From positions 2,480,001 to 2,544,000 of the forward strand of contig OZ251531.1 in NCBI GenBank assembly GCA_965243185.1: DNA of 64,000 nt, given 5' to 3'. The notes beneath the pieces were generated by a model, which saw only the letters and a program-made list of their open reading frames with translations, was not told the DNA's origin and did not search any database. The position numbers and the translations under genes are program-made. Source of the DNA: CBDBCU01 sp965243185 (GTDB lineage Bacteria > Chloroflexota > Dehalococcoidia > Lucifugimonadales > UBA3495). Of the stretch, positions 50,686 to 59,989 are shown piece after piece. The first letter of the stretch is position 1, and each line of letters starts with the position of its first letter.

Positions 50686-51960
50686 ATGTCCGTGTTGATG
50701 GAAAGCAAGCCGATTCCCGATTTGCCGGAGGAGCTGCTGGCCCGGTTGTGGCAGCAGCGGGCCGCCCGGCAGCGGGAGTTTCGCACTGACGCCGGCCGCC
50801 GGGTACGGGTTTTGTATCCCGGTCGGGCGGGGACGGCGGCCGGGCCGGACTTTCGGGACGCCCTGCTGGAAGTGGAAGGTTTGGGACTGGTGCGGGGGGA
50901 TGTGGAGCTGCACCGGCGGCAGCAGGATTGGTATGCCCACGGCCACGCTGCCGACCCCAACTATAACGGCGTCGTCCTCCACGCCGCCCTGCAAGTTTCC
51001 CCGGACATTACCCGCTTGCAGAACGGCGGCCAAGCCCCGGTCATTTCCTTGGCGGCTCTGGTCGAGGATGCTGATGATTCCGATGATTCCGCCGCCGGGG
51101 ATGACCGCGCGGCGGCTTGGGCGGTTCTGGAGCGGCAGGGTTGGCTACAGCCGGCGGATGACGCCGAATGGGGCGATTTGCTGGATGCGGCCGGGGATGC
51201 CCGGTTTCGGCAAAAAAGCGACTGGTTTCGCCGGTTGATGGTGGAACAGTCGGCGGCGCAGACCCTGTATGAGGGATTGATGGAGGCTTTGGGCTATCGG
51301 GCTAACCGGCAGCCCTTTCTGAAATTGGCGCATAATGCCCCTTATGCGGCACTACTCCGGGAAGCGGGGGATTTGCCGCCGCTGGAACGGGCGGCCGCTC
51401 TCGAAAGGCGGCTGTTGCAGGTGTCCGGGCTGGCTATGGCAAGCGGGCAACGGGCGGGCGGACGCGCTCCAGCCGGCAGTGGTTACGGCGCGCCGCTGAC
51501 CGCCGGGGAATGGCATTGTTTCCGGGTGCGGCCAGCCAATCAGCCCAAGCAGCGCATTGCCGGGGCGGCGCGGCTGTTAGCCCGGTTTATGGATGATAGC
51601 AAGTCCGCTGATGGATTGGCGGCCGCCTTGACGGACCTAGTCGCTGCCGGCAGTGCGGCCCGGCTGACCGTTGCCTTGACTGTGGACGGAGAAGTGGGGC
51701 AAAAGGAGGCTTATATCGGGGCGGCCCGGGCCCGGGATCTGGCGGTGAATGTGGTTTTGCCCTTTTGCCACGCTTGGTCGGCAGCCGGGGCGGCGGCATC
51801 CCCGGCTCTGGATTTGTACCACGCCTTTGGGAAACTGCAAGAGAACGAAATTACCCGGGAGACGGCGGCGCGGCTGGCGGCGCCGGCAAAGGCGGCTACT
51901 ACCGCCCGCCGTCAACAGGGTTTGCTGCATTTGCACCGTTTGCTGAGCGGCGGGGGGTAA
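50686..51960 (+). CDS. DUF2851 family protein
   Basis: 424 residues. RADVELHRRQQDWYAHGH-like sequence (DVELHRRQQDWYAHGHAADPN) and FRVRPANQPKQRIAGAARLL are hallmarks of DUF2851, with AALQVSPDITRLQNGGQAPV near residue 105. The motif resemblance to a nuclease-like core has been suggested but no function is established. Start at ATG 50686. It stands alone between the TA-like pair and the palindromic repeat at 52005. Confidence 0.85.
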   Translation: MSVLMESKPIPDLPEELLARLWQQRAARQREFRTDAGRRVRVLYPGRAGTAAGPDFRDALLEVEGLGLVRGDVELHRRQQDWYAHGHAADPNYNGVVLHAALQVSPDITRLQNGGQAPVISLAALVEDADDSDDSAAGDDRAAAWAVLERQGWLQPADDAEWGDLLDAAGDARFRQKSDWFRRLMVEQSAAQTLYEGLMEALGYRANRQPFLKLAHNAPYAALLREAGDLPPLERAAALERRLLQVSGLAMASGQRAGGRAPAGSGYGAPLTAGEWHCFRVRPANQPKQRIAGAARLLARFMDDSKSADGLAAALTDLVAAGSAARLTVALTVDGEVGQKEAYIGAARARDLAVNVVLPFCHAWSAAGAAASPALDLYHAFGKLQENEITRETAARLAAPAKAATTARRQQGLLHLHRLLSGGG

Positions 51961-52002
51961 TCATTTCCGTGCCTACCGCAACAGGCTATTACTTGCCGTC
52001 AT

Positions 52003-52085
52003 TCTTGTGAAAAAGGGAATCCAGAAAGGCCGGGGACTCTGGATTCCCACTTTGGTGGGAATGACGGTTTTGATAGGCGATAGGC
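52003..52085. repeat. Palindromic repeat, dRS3-like copy
   Basis: Two arms, GTGAAAAAGGGAATCCAGAA and GACTCTGGATTCCCACTTTG, ending GGGAATGACGGTTTTGATAG. Between convergent genes ending at 51960 and 52094. Confidence 0.8.
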
Positions 52086-52093
52086 CGGCCGGG

Positions 52094-53110
52094 TTAAAGC
52101 TCTACTATGGATACCCACATCGGGCCGGCGCCTAGGGCGTAGGTAGCGAGGCGGGTTAGTGCGCCGCTGTCTTGGTCGATGCGGAAGGCGGCCAAGTTGC
52201 CGGAATCCAAGCCGGCGGAATAGAGGAAGCTGCCGGTGGGGTCGATGGTGAAGGCGCGGGGCGTCTTTTCCGCCGGGGTTTGTCCCAAGGCGGTCAAGAG
52301 GCCGTCAGGGTCCACGGCAAAGCCGGCGATGCTGTCGTGGCCGCGGTTGGGGGCGTAGAGGAAGCGGCCGTTGGGGGTAATCTGGATTTGGGAGCAGCTG
52401 TTGCGCTCGGCAAAACCGGCCGGCAGGGTGGAGAGGGTCTGAAAGGCGGTCAAAGCGCCGGTGTCCGGGTTCAGGTGGTAGCCGGTGACGCTGCAACCCT
52501 GTTCGTTGGAGCAATAGATGAGGTCGCGGCTGGGGTGAAAGCAGAAGTGGCGGGGGCCGATGGGTTCCGGCGGGCGGACCCGGTCGGGTTCGTTGGGGGT
52601 GATATGGCCGGTGGCCGGGTCGAAGCGGAATTGAAAGATGGCGTTGGGGCCGTCGTTGGCGGCGATATGCGGCACGAAGGCGTAGCGGTTGCCGGGGTCG
52701 GTCTGGAAGCAGTGGGCGCCGGCGCCGGTGGCGCGCCACTCGACCGGCGGGGCGGTGGCTACGCCGGCGGCGTTGATGGGATGGACGGCCGCATGGCCGG
52801 CGTTGTAGTAGGCGGAGAGGAGGTAGTTACCGCTGCGGTCGGTGGCGAGATAGCAGGGGTCGGCTGCTAGGGTGGCCGCGCCGATAGGGTCGAGGCTGCC
52901 ATCAGCCGGGTCGATGCGGTAGCTGGATACGGCGATGGCGTCCCGCCGCCCGACATAGAGATACCTTTGGTCGGGGCTGAGGGCCATAGGGGCGGGGCGG
53001 CCGGGAGCGTCGAGGGTTTCCAGCGGCGTCAGGGCGCCGGTGGCGGCGTCCATAGCCAGCCGGGCTATTTTGTCCGCTTGGGAAAGGGAAACATACATAT
53101 AGAAAGGCAT
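52094..53110 (-). CDS. Lactonase family protein (6-phosphogluconolactonase-like beta-propeller)
   Basis: 338 residues, AAGGAGA before ATG 53110. Repeating beta-propeller blades: YMYVSLSQADKIARLAMDAA, PMALSPDQRYLYVGRRD, HFCFHPSRDLIYCSNEQGCS and FTIDPTGSFLYSAGLDSGNL, matching the YbhE/YkgB-type lactonase family. It may hydrolyse 6-phosphogluconolactone or another sugar lactone. It is divergent to RNA-like copy D, whose 5' hairpins lie in its promoter side. Confidence 0.88.
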   Translation of the reverse strand: MPFYMYVSLSQADKIARLAMDAATGALTPLETLDAPGRPAPMALSPDQRYLYVGRRDAIAVSSYRIDPADGSLDPIGAATLAADPCYLATDRSGNYLLSAYYNAGHAAVHPINAAGVATAPPVEWRATGAGAHCFQTDPGNRYAFVPHIAANDGPNAIFQFRFDPATGHITPNEPDRVRPPEPIGPRHFCFHPSRDLIYCSNEQGCSVTGYHLNPDTGALTAFQTLSTLPAGFAERNSCSQIQITPNGRFLYAPNRGHDSIAGFAVDPDGLLTALGQTPAEKTPRAFTIDPTGSFLYSAGLDSGNLAAFRIDQDSGALTRLATYALGAGPMWVSIVEL

Positions 53111-53209
53111 AGCAGCGTCTCCTTGAGTTGACGGGTGGGTGGTTGGCGGGGATTTTAACACAGAGTTGGGGGTATCTGCCGGTAAGGGTATAGACGGACT
53201 GGACAGAGG

Positions 53210-53915
53210 GGCGGGTACGGGGTATTGCCGGGGCGGCGCCTCCTGGCTGCCCCGGCGGGTTGAGTTTAGTATTTATTAGCGTTGGGGTAGTAGTTCGCGG
53301 GGGGCGGAATCTCTGGCCGGAGATTCCGCCCTTGCGGGAGGGGGTTGGCAAAAGGGCCATTGGGTTGCCTGCGTCAGGGGGAACATCGGCGTACATCCAG
53401 CACGACGTTGCCCGACCCGATTGCCTACCGGCAAATGGACCTTGGGGTGGCTACTGGCGCCGCTGGGTATGGTTGCCACTACCGGCGTTTTGGCCCAGTC
53501 CAGCTACCGGGGTTGACCGCACCTCCAGTCAACCTGTTAACTCCAGCTCCTATAGGGATGGGGTAGCGGTTTGGCGGCGGTTGGGATTTGCCGTTTTCCG
53601 CTGCTCCGGTGGGGGAAGTACGGGGCCTTAGTCCGTTTCCCCGGAAGTTAGGAGCGGGACGCTTGACGGCCGCGGGGGCCGGAGGCGTCCACAGCGCGCT
53701 GTGAGCTGTATTTCACGGTAAGCTAGCGTATCGTTTTGAGACCCGGCGTCCCGGGGCTAGGTCTGACCTTCGCAATTTTTATTATGGGGGCGGGAATTAT
53801 AGTTGTCAAGGGATTTTGGGATGAATTTTCGGTAATTTGTAAATTGGATTTTGGGACAAGTTACTGCGGGGGAACTTTTGTAAAAGTTCCCCCGCACCCC
53901 CTCAAAAGTTTTGGA
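53210..53915 (+). ncRNA. Repeated structured-RNA element, copy D
   Basis: Closest relative of copy A. It shares the upstream block GGGCGGGTACGG with a hairpin at about 53226-53257 (slightly different stem), then the core hairpin GGGCGGAATCTC / GAGATTCCGCCC. It also has TTGCC-TACC-GGCAA, the GGTTGAC stem, the CACAGCGCGCTGTG palindrome and CACGGTAAGCTAGCGTA. The closing 30-bp hairpin and CCCCCTCAAAAGTTTTGG run to about 53915. Reading frames are not conserved. Confidence 0.7.
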
Positions 53916-53943
53916 GTTTGGGTAGATGGCTGACCCGGTGGGG

Positions 53944-54826
53944 TTAGCGGCGGCGGACGCGTTTGGCGCAGGTGGCGGTGTAGGGGTTTTCGATGCTGGC
54001 TTTGAACTGGAAGGCGACGCCGTCGTCCATGTCCTCACTGTAGTAATTCGGTTGGATGCTGGAGGCCACGATGCTGCGGGTTGTGGAGTAGCCGCGGGCC
54101 CGGCATTTGGCACGGGCGTCGGCGGCGATGTAGTCTTGCAGGTTATTGACAATGTCGGTGTACCAATCCCGACCGGCACCGCCGGCACTGATATAAGTTC
54201 CAAACTCGGCCACCGCGTTGGCCCGGGCGGCGCTTTCGGAACTTGCCGCCGCACCGGCGGGCAAGTTGGCGGGTTGCCCGTACTGGTAAGTGGTGGACAG
54301 GGAAAATTTTTTCCATTTCCAGCGGCGGCGGCGTTCCTCCCGGGGGAATTCAAAGATGAGGTCGCGGGAGACGCCGGTAACGCCGGATTCGCCGTCGGTC
54401 AAGTAGCCCTCTTGGGCGGCGAGAAAGCCGCGGAAGTTGCCGCTTTCGCCAAAATAGACGGTGTCGTCCCGTTCGTTGCGGTGGCGGCCGGCGGCCCAGG
54501 TTTCGGCTTTGGTGAAGGTGTCGGACTGGTCGATGGCGCAGTAGATGGTTTTGCCGCGGTTGGCGGCGAGGGATTCGAGGATCATCGAGACGCGGGCGTC
54601 ATCGGCATCGGCAACGGCGGGGGATTCTTGCCAGTCGGAGCAGTCCCAAGGGATGGAACGGGGGGCGGCTTGGGCGACGTCTACATAGAACAAGTGTTCT
54701 GGGGGGGGGTAGTACGGAATTGGAGCGGGTGAGGGCGGGTTCGGCGGGGCCGCTGGAGTGGGTGAAGGCGGCGGCGATGACCAGGAGTCCGACCAGGGCC
54801 AAGGCGGATACGAGGGCGCGAAACAT
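53944..54826 (-). CDS. Secreted-protein paralog 3, out of frame by one base at its C run
   Basis: Start at 54826 (AAAGGATG upstream). Signal peptide MFRALVSALALVGLLVIAAA, then PALTRS. The C run at 54701-54709 is followed by AGAACAC; nine C shift the frame, whereas eight or eleven would join it to the open reading frame from 54693 to 53944. That frame encodes PWDCSDWQESPAVADADDAR, YCAIDQSDTFTKAETWAAG, FRGFLAAQEGYLTDGESGVT and the specific C-terminus with AKCRARGYSTTRSIV and NPYTATCAKRVRRR. It is otherwise intact, so a switched-off state is plausible. Function unknown; exported. Confidence 0.65.
54701..54709. repeat. Homopolymer C tract (minus strand), 9 nt
   Basis: Nine G on the plus strand in secreted-protein paralog 3, aligned with the tracts in paralogs 1 and 2. 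Confidence 0.8.
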
Positions 54827-54950
54827 AGCGGTTCATCCTTTGGGGTTGAGATTGGGGCGTAGGGTAAGGGATGAAGGGAGGTTTTGTCAAGGGTGAGGAT
54901 TCTGGATTCCTGCTTTTGGGGGAAGGACGATTTCTATAGGTGATTGCCTT

Positions 54951-55006
54951 GGGGTTACGGCGGGGGAACTTTTGTAAAAGTTCCCCCGCGCCCCCTCAAA
55001 ACTTTT
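54951..55006. repeat. Solo 3' module of the RNA-like element
   Basis: GGGGTTACGGCGGGGGAACT with the perfect 30-bp hairpin 54960-54989 and CCCCCTCAAAACTTTTG, identical to the closing part of copies A-D but without the structured core. It could be a solo terminal end left by a mobile element. Confidence 0.75.
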
Positions 55007-55028
55007 GGATTGGTTATCCGTCCCCTAT

Positions 55029-55117
55029 GTCATTCCGACCGAAGGGAGGAATCTAAAATGCCCGTCCTTGACTCCTTACCAGATTTTTAGATTCCTCGCT
55101 ATCGCCTCGGAATGACA
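55029..55117. repeat. ATTCCGA-type palindromic repeat pair
   Basis: GTCATTCCGACCGAAGGGAG and GATTCCTCGCTATCGCCTCG in opposing orientation around TCTAAAATGCCCGTCC. Matches the units at 5831 and 31931. Confidence 0.7.
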
Positions 55118-55230
55118 TGAGAAAGGGGTTGGGGATTTGGGGAGTTTTTAAGGGCGGGGGTTCTGGATTCCCACGTAAAGAGGGAATGACGGTGGGGAGG
55201 ACGGTTTTTATAGGGGATGGGGCGGCGGAG

Positions 55231-56474
55231 CAGGGTCTTTTAATTGTCAGCACTGGGGAAATCCAGGAGCTGCAAAGCATCCTCGGCCCGCCAGCCGTAA
55301 TGCCGCAAAGCAGCGGCTATGTTGCTATGGCCGGCTAAACGCAGCAAGCCGCTGACCAGGTTGCGTAAAGCCGCCAACACCGGCGGCGCCGCTCCGCTCC
55401 GGACCCGGCAGCGATCCTCGCCAAAAGTTACATCCCGCACCCAATGCAGCCGGTTCGCAATGCCCCAATGCCCCCGCCACAATTCCAGCAGCCGCGCCGG
55501 GGCCGCCTGCTCCGGGGATAAACTGGTGATGGCGTAAGCCGTCTCCACCGTTGTTGTTCCCCGTTCCGTGCGGGTACGCTCCAGGCAGCAGACCTGCTGC
55601 AACCCGGGCCAATCCAAGTAATCCGTCAAGGCGGTGGAAGTCCGCAGCCACCGTTGCTCTTTACGCCCGCCGTGGCGGCTGGCTTGCCACGCCGCCGGGA
55701 AGGTTGCCCCAAAGGGCGGCTCCTTAAACAGCAGCTCCACCGCGTCCAAGGTAGTCGGCTGATTGCCCTTCAGCATCCAGAGATAATCCCCGCCTTGGGC
55801 TACGATGTCCCGGCTCAAGTCCCGTTGGGCATACAGGGCGTCCCCGGTAACCACTTTCCCCGGCAAGTCCAATTCGGCCAGCAATTCCCGTCCCACCCCC
55901 AGTTCACTGGATTTGGGCTGCCCCCTGACCCCCCTTTTGCCCGACCACCAAGCCGGCTGGCACGGCGTAGGCGGCTACCAACCGCACCCCGGGCAGTTCA
56001 TCCCCGTGCAAGCCCCGCAGCGCCTTGCCGTCCACCGCCAGCGCCTTGCCGTCCACCGCCAGCACCTTGCCGTCCACCGCCAGCGCCGCCGCCCAGGCCG
56101 GCAAGGCCGCCAAGGCCCACTGGCTTAACGCCGCCTCAAAAGCCGCCACATCCAACCGCCGGAAAACATGATGCAAGGTCGCCACGCAAGGGGTCTGCTC
56201 CCGGGTAAAGCCCAAGGCTTGGGCCAACTCCGGGTGCTCCCGCCCCCACTGGGCCATAGCATACAGGCTGCGACCATCGCCCAGCATGGCGCACACCGCC
56301 AAAGCCAGAATGGCCGCCAAGGGATGCCGCCGCCCCCGGGCTTTACGGGGATCCGGAACTTGGGCCAAGACTTCCCGCAAGGACAACGCCAACTTTTCCG
56401 ACATGGCGGCTACCTCCCTTTTTCCTAATGTCTCCCTTATTATCCCCCGTATCGGAAACAATTAAAAGACCCTG
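55231..56474 (-). mobile_element. ISAs1-family insertion sequence (1244 bp)
   Basis: Perfect 17-bp terminal inverted repeats CAGGGTCTTTTAATTGT at 55231-55247 and 56458-56474. GGCGGCGGAG is directly repeated outside both ends (55221-55230 and 56475-56484), a 10-bp target duplication usual for this family. The transposase gene runs leftward and is frameshifted. Confidence 0.92.
55240..56415 (-). pseudogene. ISAs1 transposase, frameshifted
   Basis: Start near ATG 56403 (MSEKLALSLREVLAQVPDPR). The N-terminal half carries ILALAVCAMLGDGRSLYAMA and AVDGKALRG; the latter is embedded in a threefold 21-nt repeat (VDGKVLAVDGKALAVDGKAL), an expansion unusual for this enzyme. The frame breaks near 55904 in a G run; the second half, GRELLAELDLPGKVVTGDAL, HWGIANRLHWVRDVTFGEDR and RNLVSGLLRLAGHSNIAAAL, continues in another frame. 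The element is therefore probably immobile by itself. Confidence 0.85.
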
Positions 56475-56581
56475 GGCGGCGGAGGGGGCGGGGTTGACTT
56501 GCCTGGGTTCTGCCTTTATGGTACATTGTCTGCAAAATTCAATCGTTGGACGCAAAGGCGTTGGCGGCAAAGGAGAGTTTG

Positions 56582-56767
56582 ATGGCCTATGTAACCCCTC
56601 GGGAGGGCGAGAGCCCGGAGAGTTTGGTCAACCGATTTCGCGCTTCGGTGCAGCACGCCGGGGTTTTGCGGGAGCTGAAAGACCGGCGGTTTTTCCGCTC
56701 GAAGGCCCAGAAGGAGCGGCTGGCGGCGCAGCGGGCGGCGCGGCGGCGGCGGCGGCAGCGGCGGTAG
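56582..56767 (+). CDS. rpsU: Ribosomal protein bS21
   Basis: 61 residues; AAAGGAGAG precedes the ATG at 56582. MAYVTPREGESPESLVNRFR followed by ELKDRRFFRSKAQKERLAAQ and an Arg-rich tail is characteristic of bS21, a small-subunit protein needed for mRNA start recognition. It sits between the ISAs1 and IS30 elements. The longer open frame from 56546 is less likely. Confidence 0.9.
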   Translation: MAYVTPREGESPESLVNRFRASVQHAGVLRELKDRRFFRSKAQKERLAAQRAARRRRRQRR

Positions 56768-56814
56768 GAGGGTCGTCCTGGTTTGCTTTTAACGGACTTC
56801 CCGCCGGCAACCAG

Positions 56815-56895
56815 GGCTATTGCATATACTTGGCGACTTACTTATCGTCATTTCCGTGAAAAGGGGGATCCAGAGTCCCCGGCCGTTCTGGATTC
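56815..56895. repeat. Left part of a dRS3-like repeat, interrupted by IS30 copy 2
   Basis: ATTGCATATACTTGGCGACT through CCGTGAAAAGGGGGATCCAG to TCTGGATTC; the right half, ATTCCCACTTTCGGGGGAAT then GATATGCGG, resumes at 57932. Confidence 0.8.
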
Positions 56896-57931
56896 GCTAA
56901 ATTCACAAAGGAAGGGCAACACTTTCTGGCGGAGGTGTTGCTATGGGAACTCGGTATCAACAGCTTACCTTGGCAGAGCGGTGTGAACTGGCCCGATTAC
57001 AAGCCCAGGGCTGCTCCTACCGCCAAATCGCGGCAGCTCTGGATCGCGCGCCATCAACAATCACTCGGGAGGTGAAGCGTAACGGCAGCTCCCGGTAGCG
57101 GGGCTATCAGCCGGCTTATGCCGACCAGCAAGCCCGGGCTCGGCGATGGCAAGGCTCCAAGCTGGAACGGGATGCGGACTTGCGGGAGTGGGTGCTGGCC
57201 CGGCTCAAAGCCGGGTGGTCGCCGCAGCAGGTCTGCGGTCGCTTGAAACGGGAGACGGGCCGGACCATTTTGTCCCACGAGACCATCTATCGGTTCATCG
57301 ATGCCCAAATCCGGCGGGGCAAGGCGTATGACTGGCGGCATTACCTGCCCCAAGGCAAAACCCGCCGGGGGCGGAGCAAGCGGGGGCAGCCCGGCAGTCG
57401 GATTCCCTACCGGCAGGGGCTGGAAGCCCGGCCCCCAGCGGCGGCGACCCGGCAGACGCCGGGGCATTGGGCGGCGGACTTGATGCTGTTCAGCGCCTAC
57501 GGGCAGGCCGCCCTGGTGCTGGCGGAACGCTATTCCCGCTTGCTGGTGGCCTTGCGCCTGCCCCAAGTCAAGGCGTCCGAACCCATCGCCGCGGTCATCG
57601 GCCAGGTGCTGAATGGGCTGCCGGAAGAGTGGCGGCAGTCGGTGACCTTTGACAACGGGGCCGAGTTCGCCCGCCATCACCGGCTGCACGAGCCGGGAAT
57701 TGCCACCTACTTTTGCGACACTCATTCGCCGTGGCAGAAGGGCGGGGTGGAGAATGCCATCGGGCGGTTGCGGCGGACGTTGCGGCGGCGGACGGATTTG
57801 GCGACTTTGCCGGAGGCGGCGATAATTGCGCGGGTGCGGGCGTACAATAACACGCCCCGGCAGTGTTTGGGGTATCAGACCCCGGCGGAAGTTTTTGCCC
57901 GGGAAGTGTTGCGCTTGAACTGTGAATGCTC
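56896..57931 (+). mobile_element. IS30-family insertion sequence, copy 2 (1036 bp)
   Basis: Same ends as copy 1 and about 90 percent alike. The flanks CTGG-ATTC and ATTC-CCACTTTCG show the same 4-bp duplication within a dRS3-like arm as for copy 1. The transposase carries a nonsense codon. Confidence 0.88.
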
Positions 57932-57953
57932 ATTCCCACTTTCGGGGGAATGA
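56943..57953 (+). pseudogene. IS30 transposase, copy 2, nonsense codon
   Basis: Same start as copy 1 (MGTRYQQLTLAERCELARLQ). CAG is replaced by TAG at 57096-57098 (codon 52); the rest of the frame is open to 57953 and includes the DDE core HWAADLM, TFDNGAEFA, KGGVENAIGRL. The copy-1 frameshift is absent here. The first DDE flank reads HWAADL rather than HWEADL. Confidence 0.85.
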
Positions 57954-57985
57954 CGGGGGAAGGCAGGAATGACGGTTGCGATATG
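57932..57985. repeat. Right part of a dRS3-like repeat after IS30 copy 2
   Basis: ATTCCCACTTTCGGGGGAAT followed by GACGGTTGCGATATGCGG, the resumed right half of the repeat starting at 56815. Confidence 0.75.
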
Positions 57986-58119
57986 CGGCGGGGCGGCCGG
58001 GGGTGGGGTGACGCTGGGGGTTTGACAAGGTATGTTGGGGGCGGGGATAATGCGGGGGCGGGGGGAATCGTTGAAGGCGGGGAAAGTTTTTGGGGAGATT
58101 TAGGTAAGGGGGTTTTGCG

Positions 58120-59958
58120 GTGGCAAAGAGGAAGGGCGTTGGCGGGCCTACGGCCGCGTTTAATGGGGTGAACCGGGGGGTGTATATCGCGGATAATTTG
58201 GATTTTCTGCGGGCGATTAACAGCGGGTCGGTGGATTTGGTGTGTATTGACCCGCCCTTTGCCAAGAATGATACTTTTACCGCCGATATGCTGAAGCCGG
58301 CTTTGACCGGGGCGGAAAAAGAGAATGAGAGGCGGCTGCTCGAGGGTCAGTGGGGGATTGCTACGCCGGAGCAGGCCGCCGCCGGGATTGCCTGGCCGGA
58401 GGACCCGAAAGCCCGGGGCGGTTATCGGGATACTTGGGATTGGGATATGGATGTTCACCCGGACTGGCAGACGGACTTGGAACACCATCATCCGGCGGTC
58501 AATAAGTTGATTGACACCACCCGGGACATTCAAGGGGATGACGTGGCCGCTTATCTGGCGTTTATGGCGATTCGGTTGGTGGAGATTCACCGGGTACTCA
58601 AGCCGACGGGCATTCTATTCCTGCACTGCGACCATACGGCCGACGGTTACATACGGCAGCTGCTGGACGGGGTGTTTGGCAAGGATAATTTCAGGAATGC
58701 GATTGCGTGGAAACGGACTAACGCCCCGACGGCGTCAAAATACCAGTTCGGGTGCGTCCACGACACCATATTTGCCTACGCCAAGGGCGCGGCGGCGATT
58801 TTTAATCCGGTGTTTGTGCCGCATTCCCAAGAATACCTGGATAAATCCTATCGGCATAAGGATGAGCGGGGGACATTCCGGGCGTCGCCGCTGACGGCGC
58901 AGGGGGCGACACGGGGTTCGTCGGGGCAACCGTGGGGCGGGGTCGATGTGGCGGCCAAAGGGCTGCATTGGGTTGTTCCCCAAGCGATTCCGGATAATGT
59001 GGTAAAGCCGGCCAACTTTTCGCAAATGACGACCCAAGAGAAATTGGGTTGGCTGGATAGGGAGGGGCTGATTTACTGGCCGCCGCGGGGGAAAGTGCCG
59101 GCGTTTAAGCGGTATTTGCATACCACGCCGGGGGCCAGGGGTTCTGACTTAATCGTGGACATTGCGGGGATACAAGGCTCCGCTTTGGAATTGACCGGCT
59201 ATCCGACGCAGAAGCCGATTGCGCTGGCAGAGCGGATTATCCAAGCGGCGACGAAGCCGGGCGACATGGTGCTGGATTGCTTTGCGGGGTGCGCTTATGC
59301 GGCGGTGGCGGCGGAAAAGTTGGGTAGGCAGTGGGTAGCGTGCGATATTAACCCCCGGGCGTGGACGGTGTTTAAGCGGCAGTTTAACAAGGGCGGGGAG
59401 CTGCCCAAGTTGACCTGCAATGACCGGACTACGGGGCAGCAGGTGATGGGGAGCGAGCCGACGGTTACGGTGCACGGGCCGGGGGAATTGCCCCGGCGGA
59501 CTACGCCGCGCATAGTTGAAATCAAGCCGCTGCGGACGAACAACCGGCGGGCGGGCGGCGATGTGCCGGAGGGGAAACGGGAAAGGCCGCTGATGTCCAA
59601 GCCGGAAATCCTTAAAGAGCTGCTGGATTTCACGGATGGCAAGGCTTATTGCTGCGGGTTTGAGAGCAAGAATGCGGACGGCAGTTATGCTTATGGGGAT
59701 TATGAGCTGGATCATATTATCCCTAAAAGCGTGGGCGGGCCGGATGATATTACCAATCGTCAACCGCTTTGCCCGACGCATAACCAGCTGAAGCGGGATT
59801 TGGATTTGGACTTGAAGGAATTGCGGGCGCTGGTGGGGGAACGGCAGGAGTATAAGCCGGGCTGTAATTCCCGAACTTTGCCGCGCCCGGACCGCATCGC
59901 GGAATATGCCCGGGAGGTTTATATTAGGTATTACCGGCTGCGGCGGGGGGAGGGGTAG
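58120..59958 (+). CDS. DNA methyltransferase fused to a C-terminal HNH nuclease domain
   Basis: 612 residues from GTG 58120 (AAGGGGG upstream). Beta-class methyltransferase: DPPF motif IV at 44-47 (LVCIDPPFAKND), an internal region ITHRVLKPTGILFLHCDHTA, and motif I LDCFAGCAYAAVAAEKLG near residue 385. The last 110 residues form an HNH domain: KAYCCGFESK then YELDHIIPKSVGGPDDITNR and LCPTHNQLKRD. A single chain with both activities would be a type II-like restriction-modification enzyme. The following gene encodes a second methyltransferase, 31 nt downstream. DPPF suggests N6-adenine activity. Confidence 0.85.
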   Translation: MAKRKGVGGPTAAFNGVNRGVYIADNLDFLRAINSGSVDLVCIDPPFAKNDTFTADMLKPALTGAEKENERRLLEGQWGIATPEQAAAGIAWPEDPKARGGYRDTWDWDMDVHPDWQTDLEHHHPAVNKLIDTTRDIQGDDVAAYLAFMAIRLVEIHRVLKPTGILFLHCDHTADGYIRQLLDGVFGKDNFRNAIAWKRTNAPTASKYQFGCVHDTIFAYAKGAAAIFNPVFVPHSQEYLDKSYRHKDERGTFRASPLTAQGATRGSSGQPWGGVDVAAKGLHWVVPQAIPDNVVKPANFSQMTTQEKLGWLDREGLIYWPPRGKVPAFKRYLHTTPGARGSDLIVDIAGIQGSALELTGYPTQKPIALAERIIQAATKPGDMVLDCFAGCAYAAVAAEKLGRQWVACDINPRAWTVFKRQFNKGGELPKLTCNDRTTGQQVMGSEPTVTVHGPGELPRRTTPRIVEIKPLRTNNRRAGGDVPEGKRERPLMSKPEILKELLDFTDGKAYCCGFESKNADGSYAYGDYELDHIIPKSVGGPDDITNRQPLCPTHNQLKRDLDLDLKELRALVGERQEYKPGCNSRTLPRPDRIAEYAREVYIRYYRLRRGEG

Positions 59959-59989
59959 TTGCGGAGGTGGCGGGGTGGATGGGGGAGGG

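Noticed and set aside
54693..54695. TTG as the true start of secreted-protein paralog 3
   Set aside because: It would drop the signal peptide and start inside the conserved segment; upstream ATG 54826 with the shared leader is the better start.
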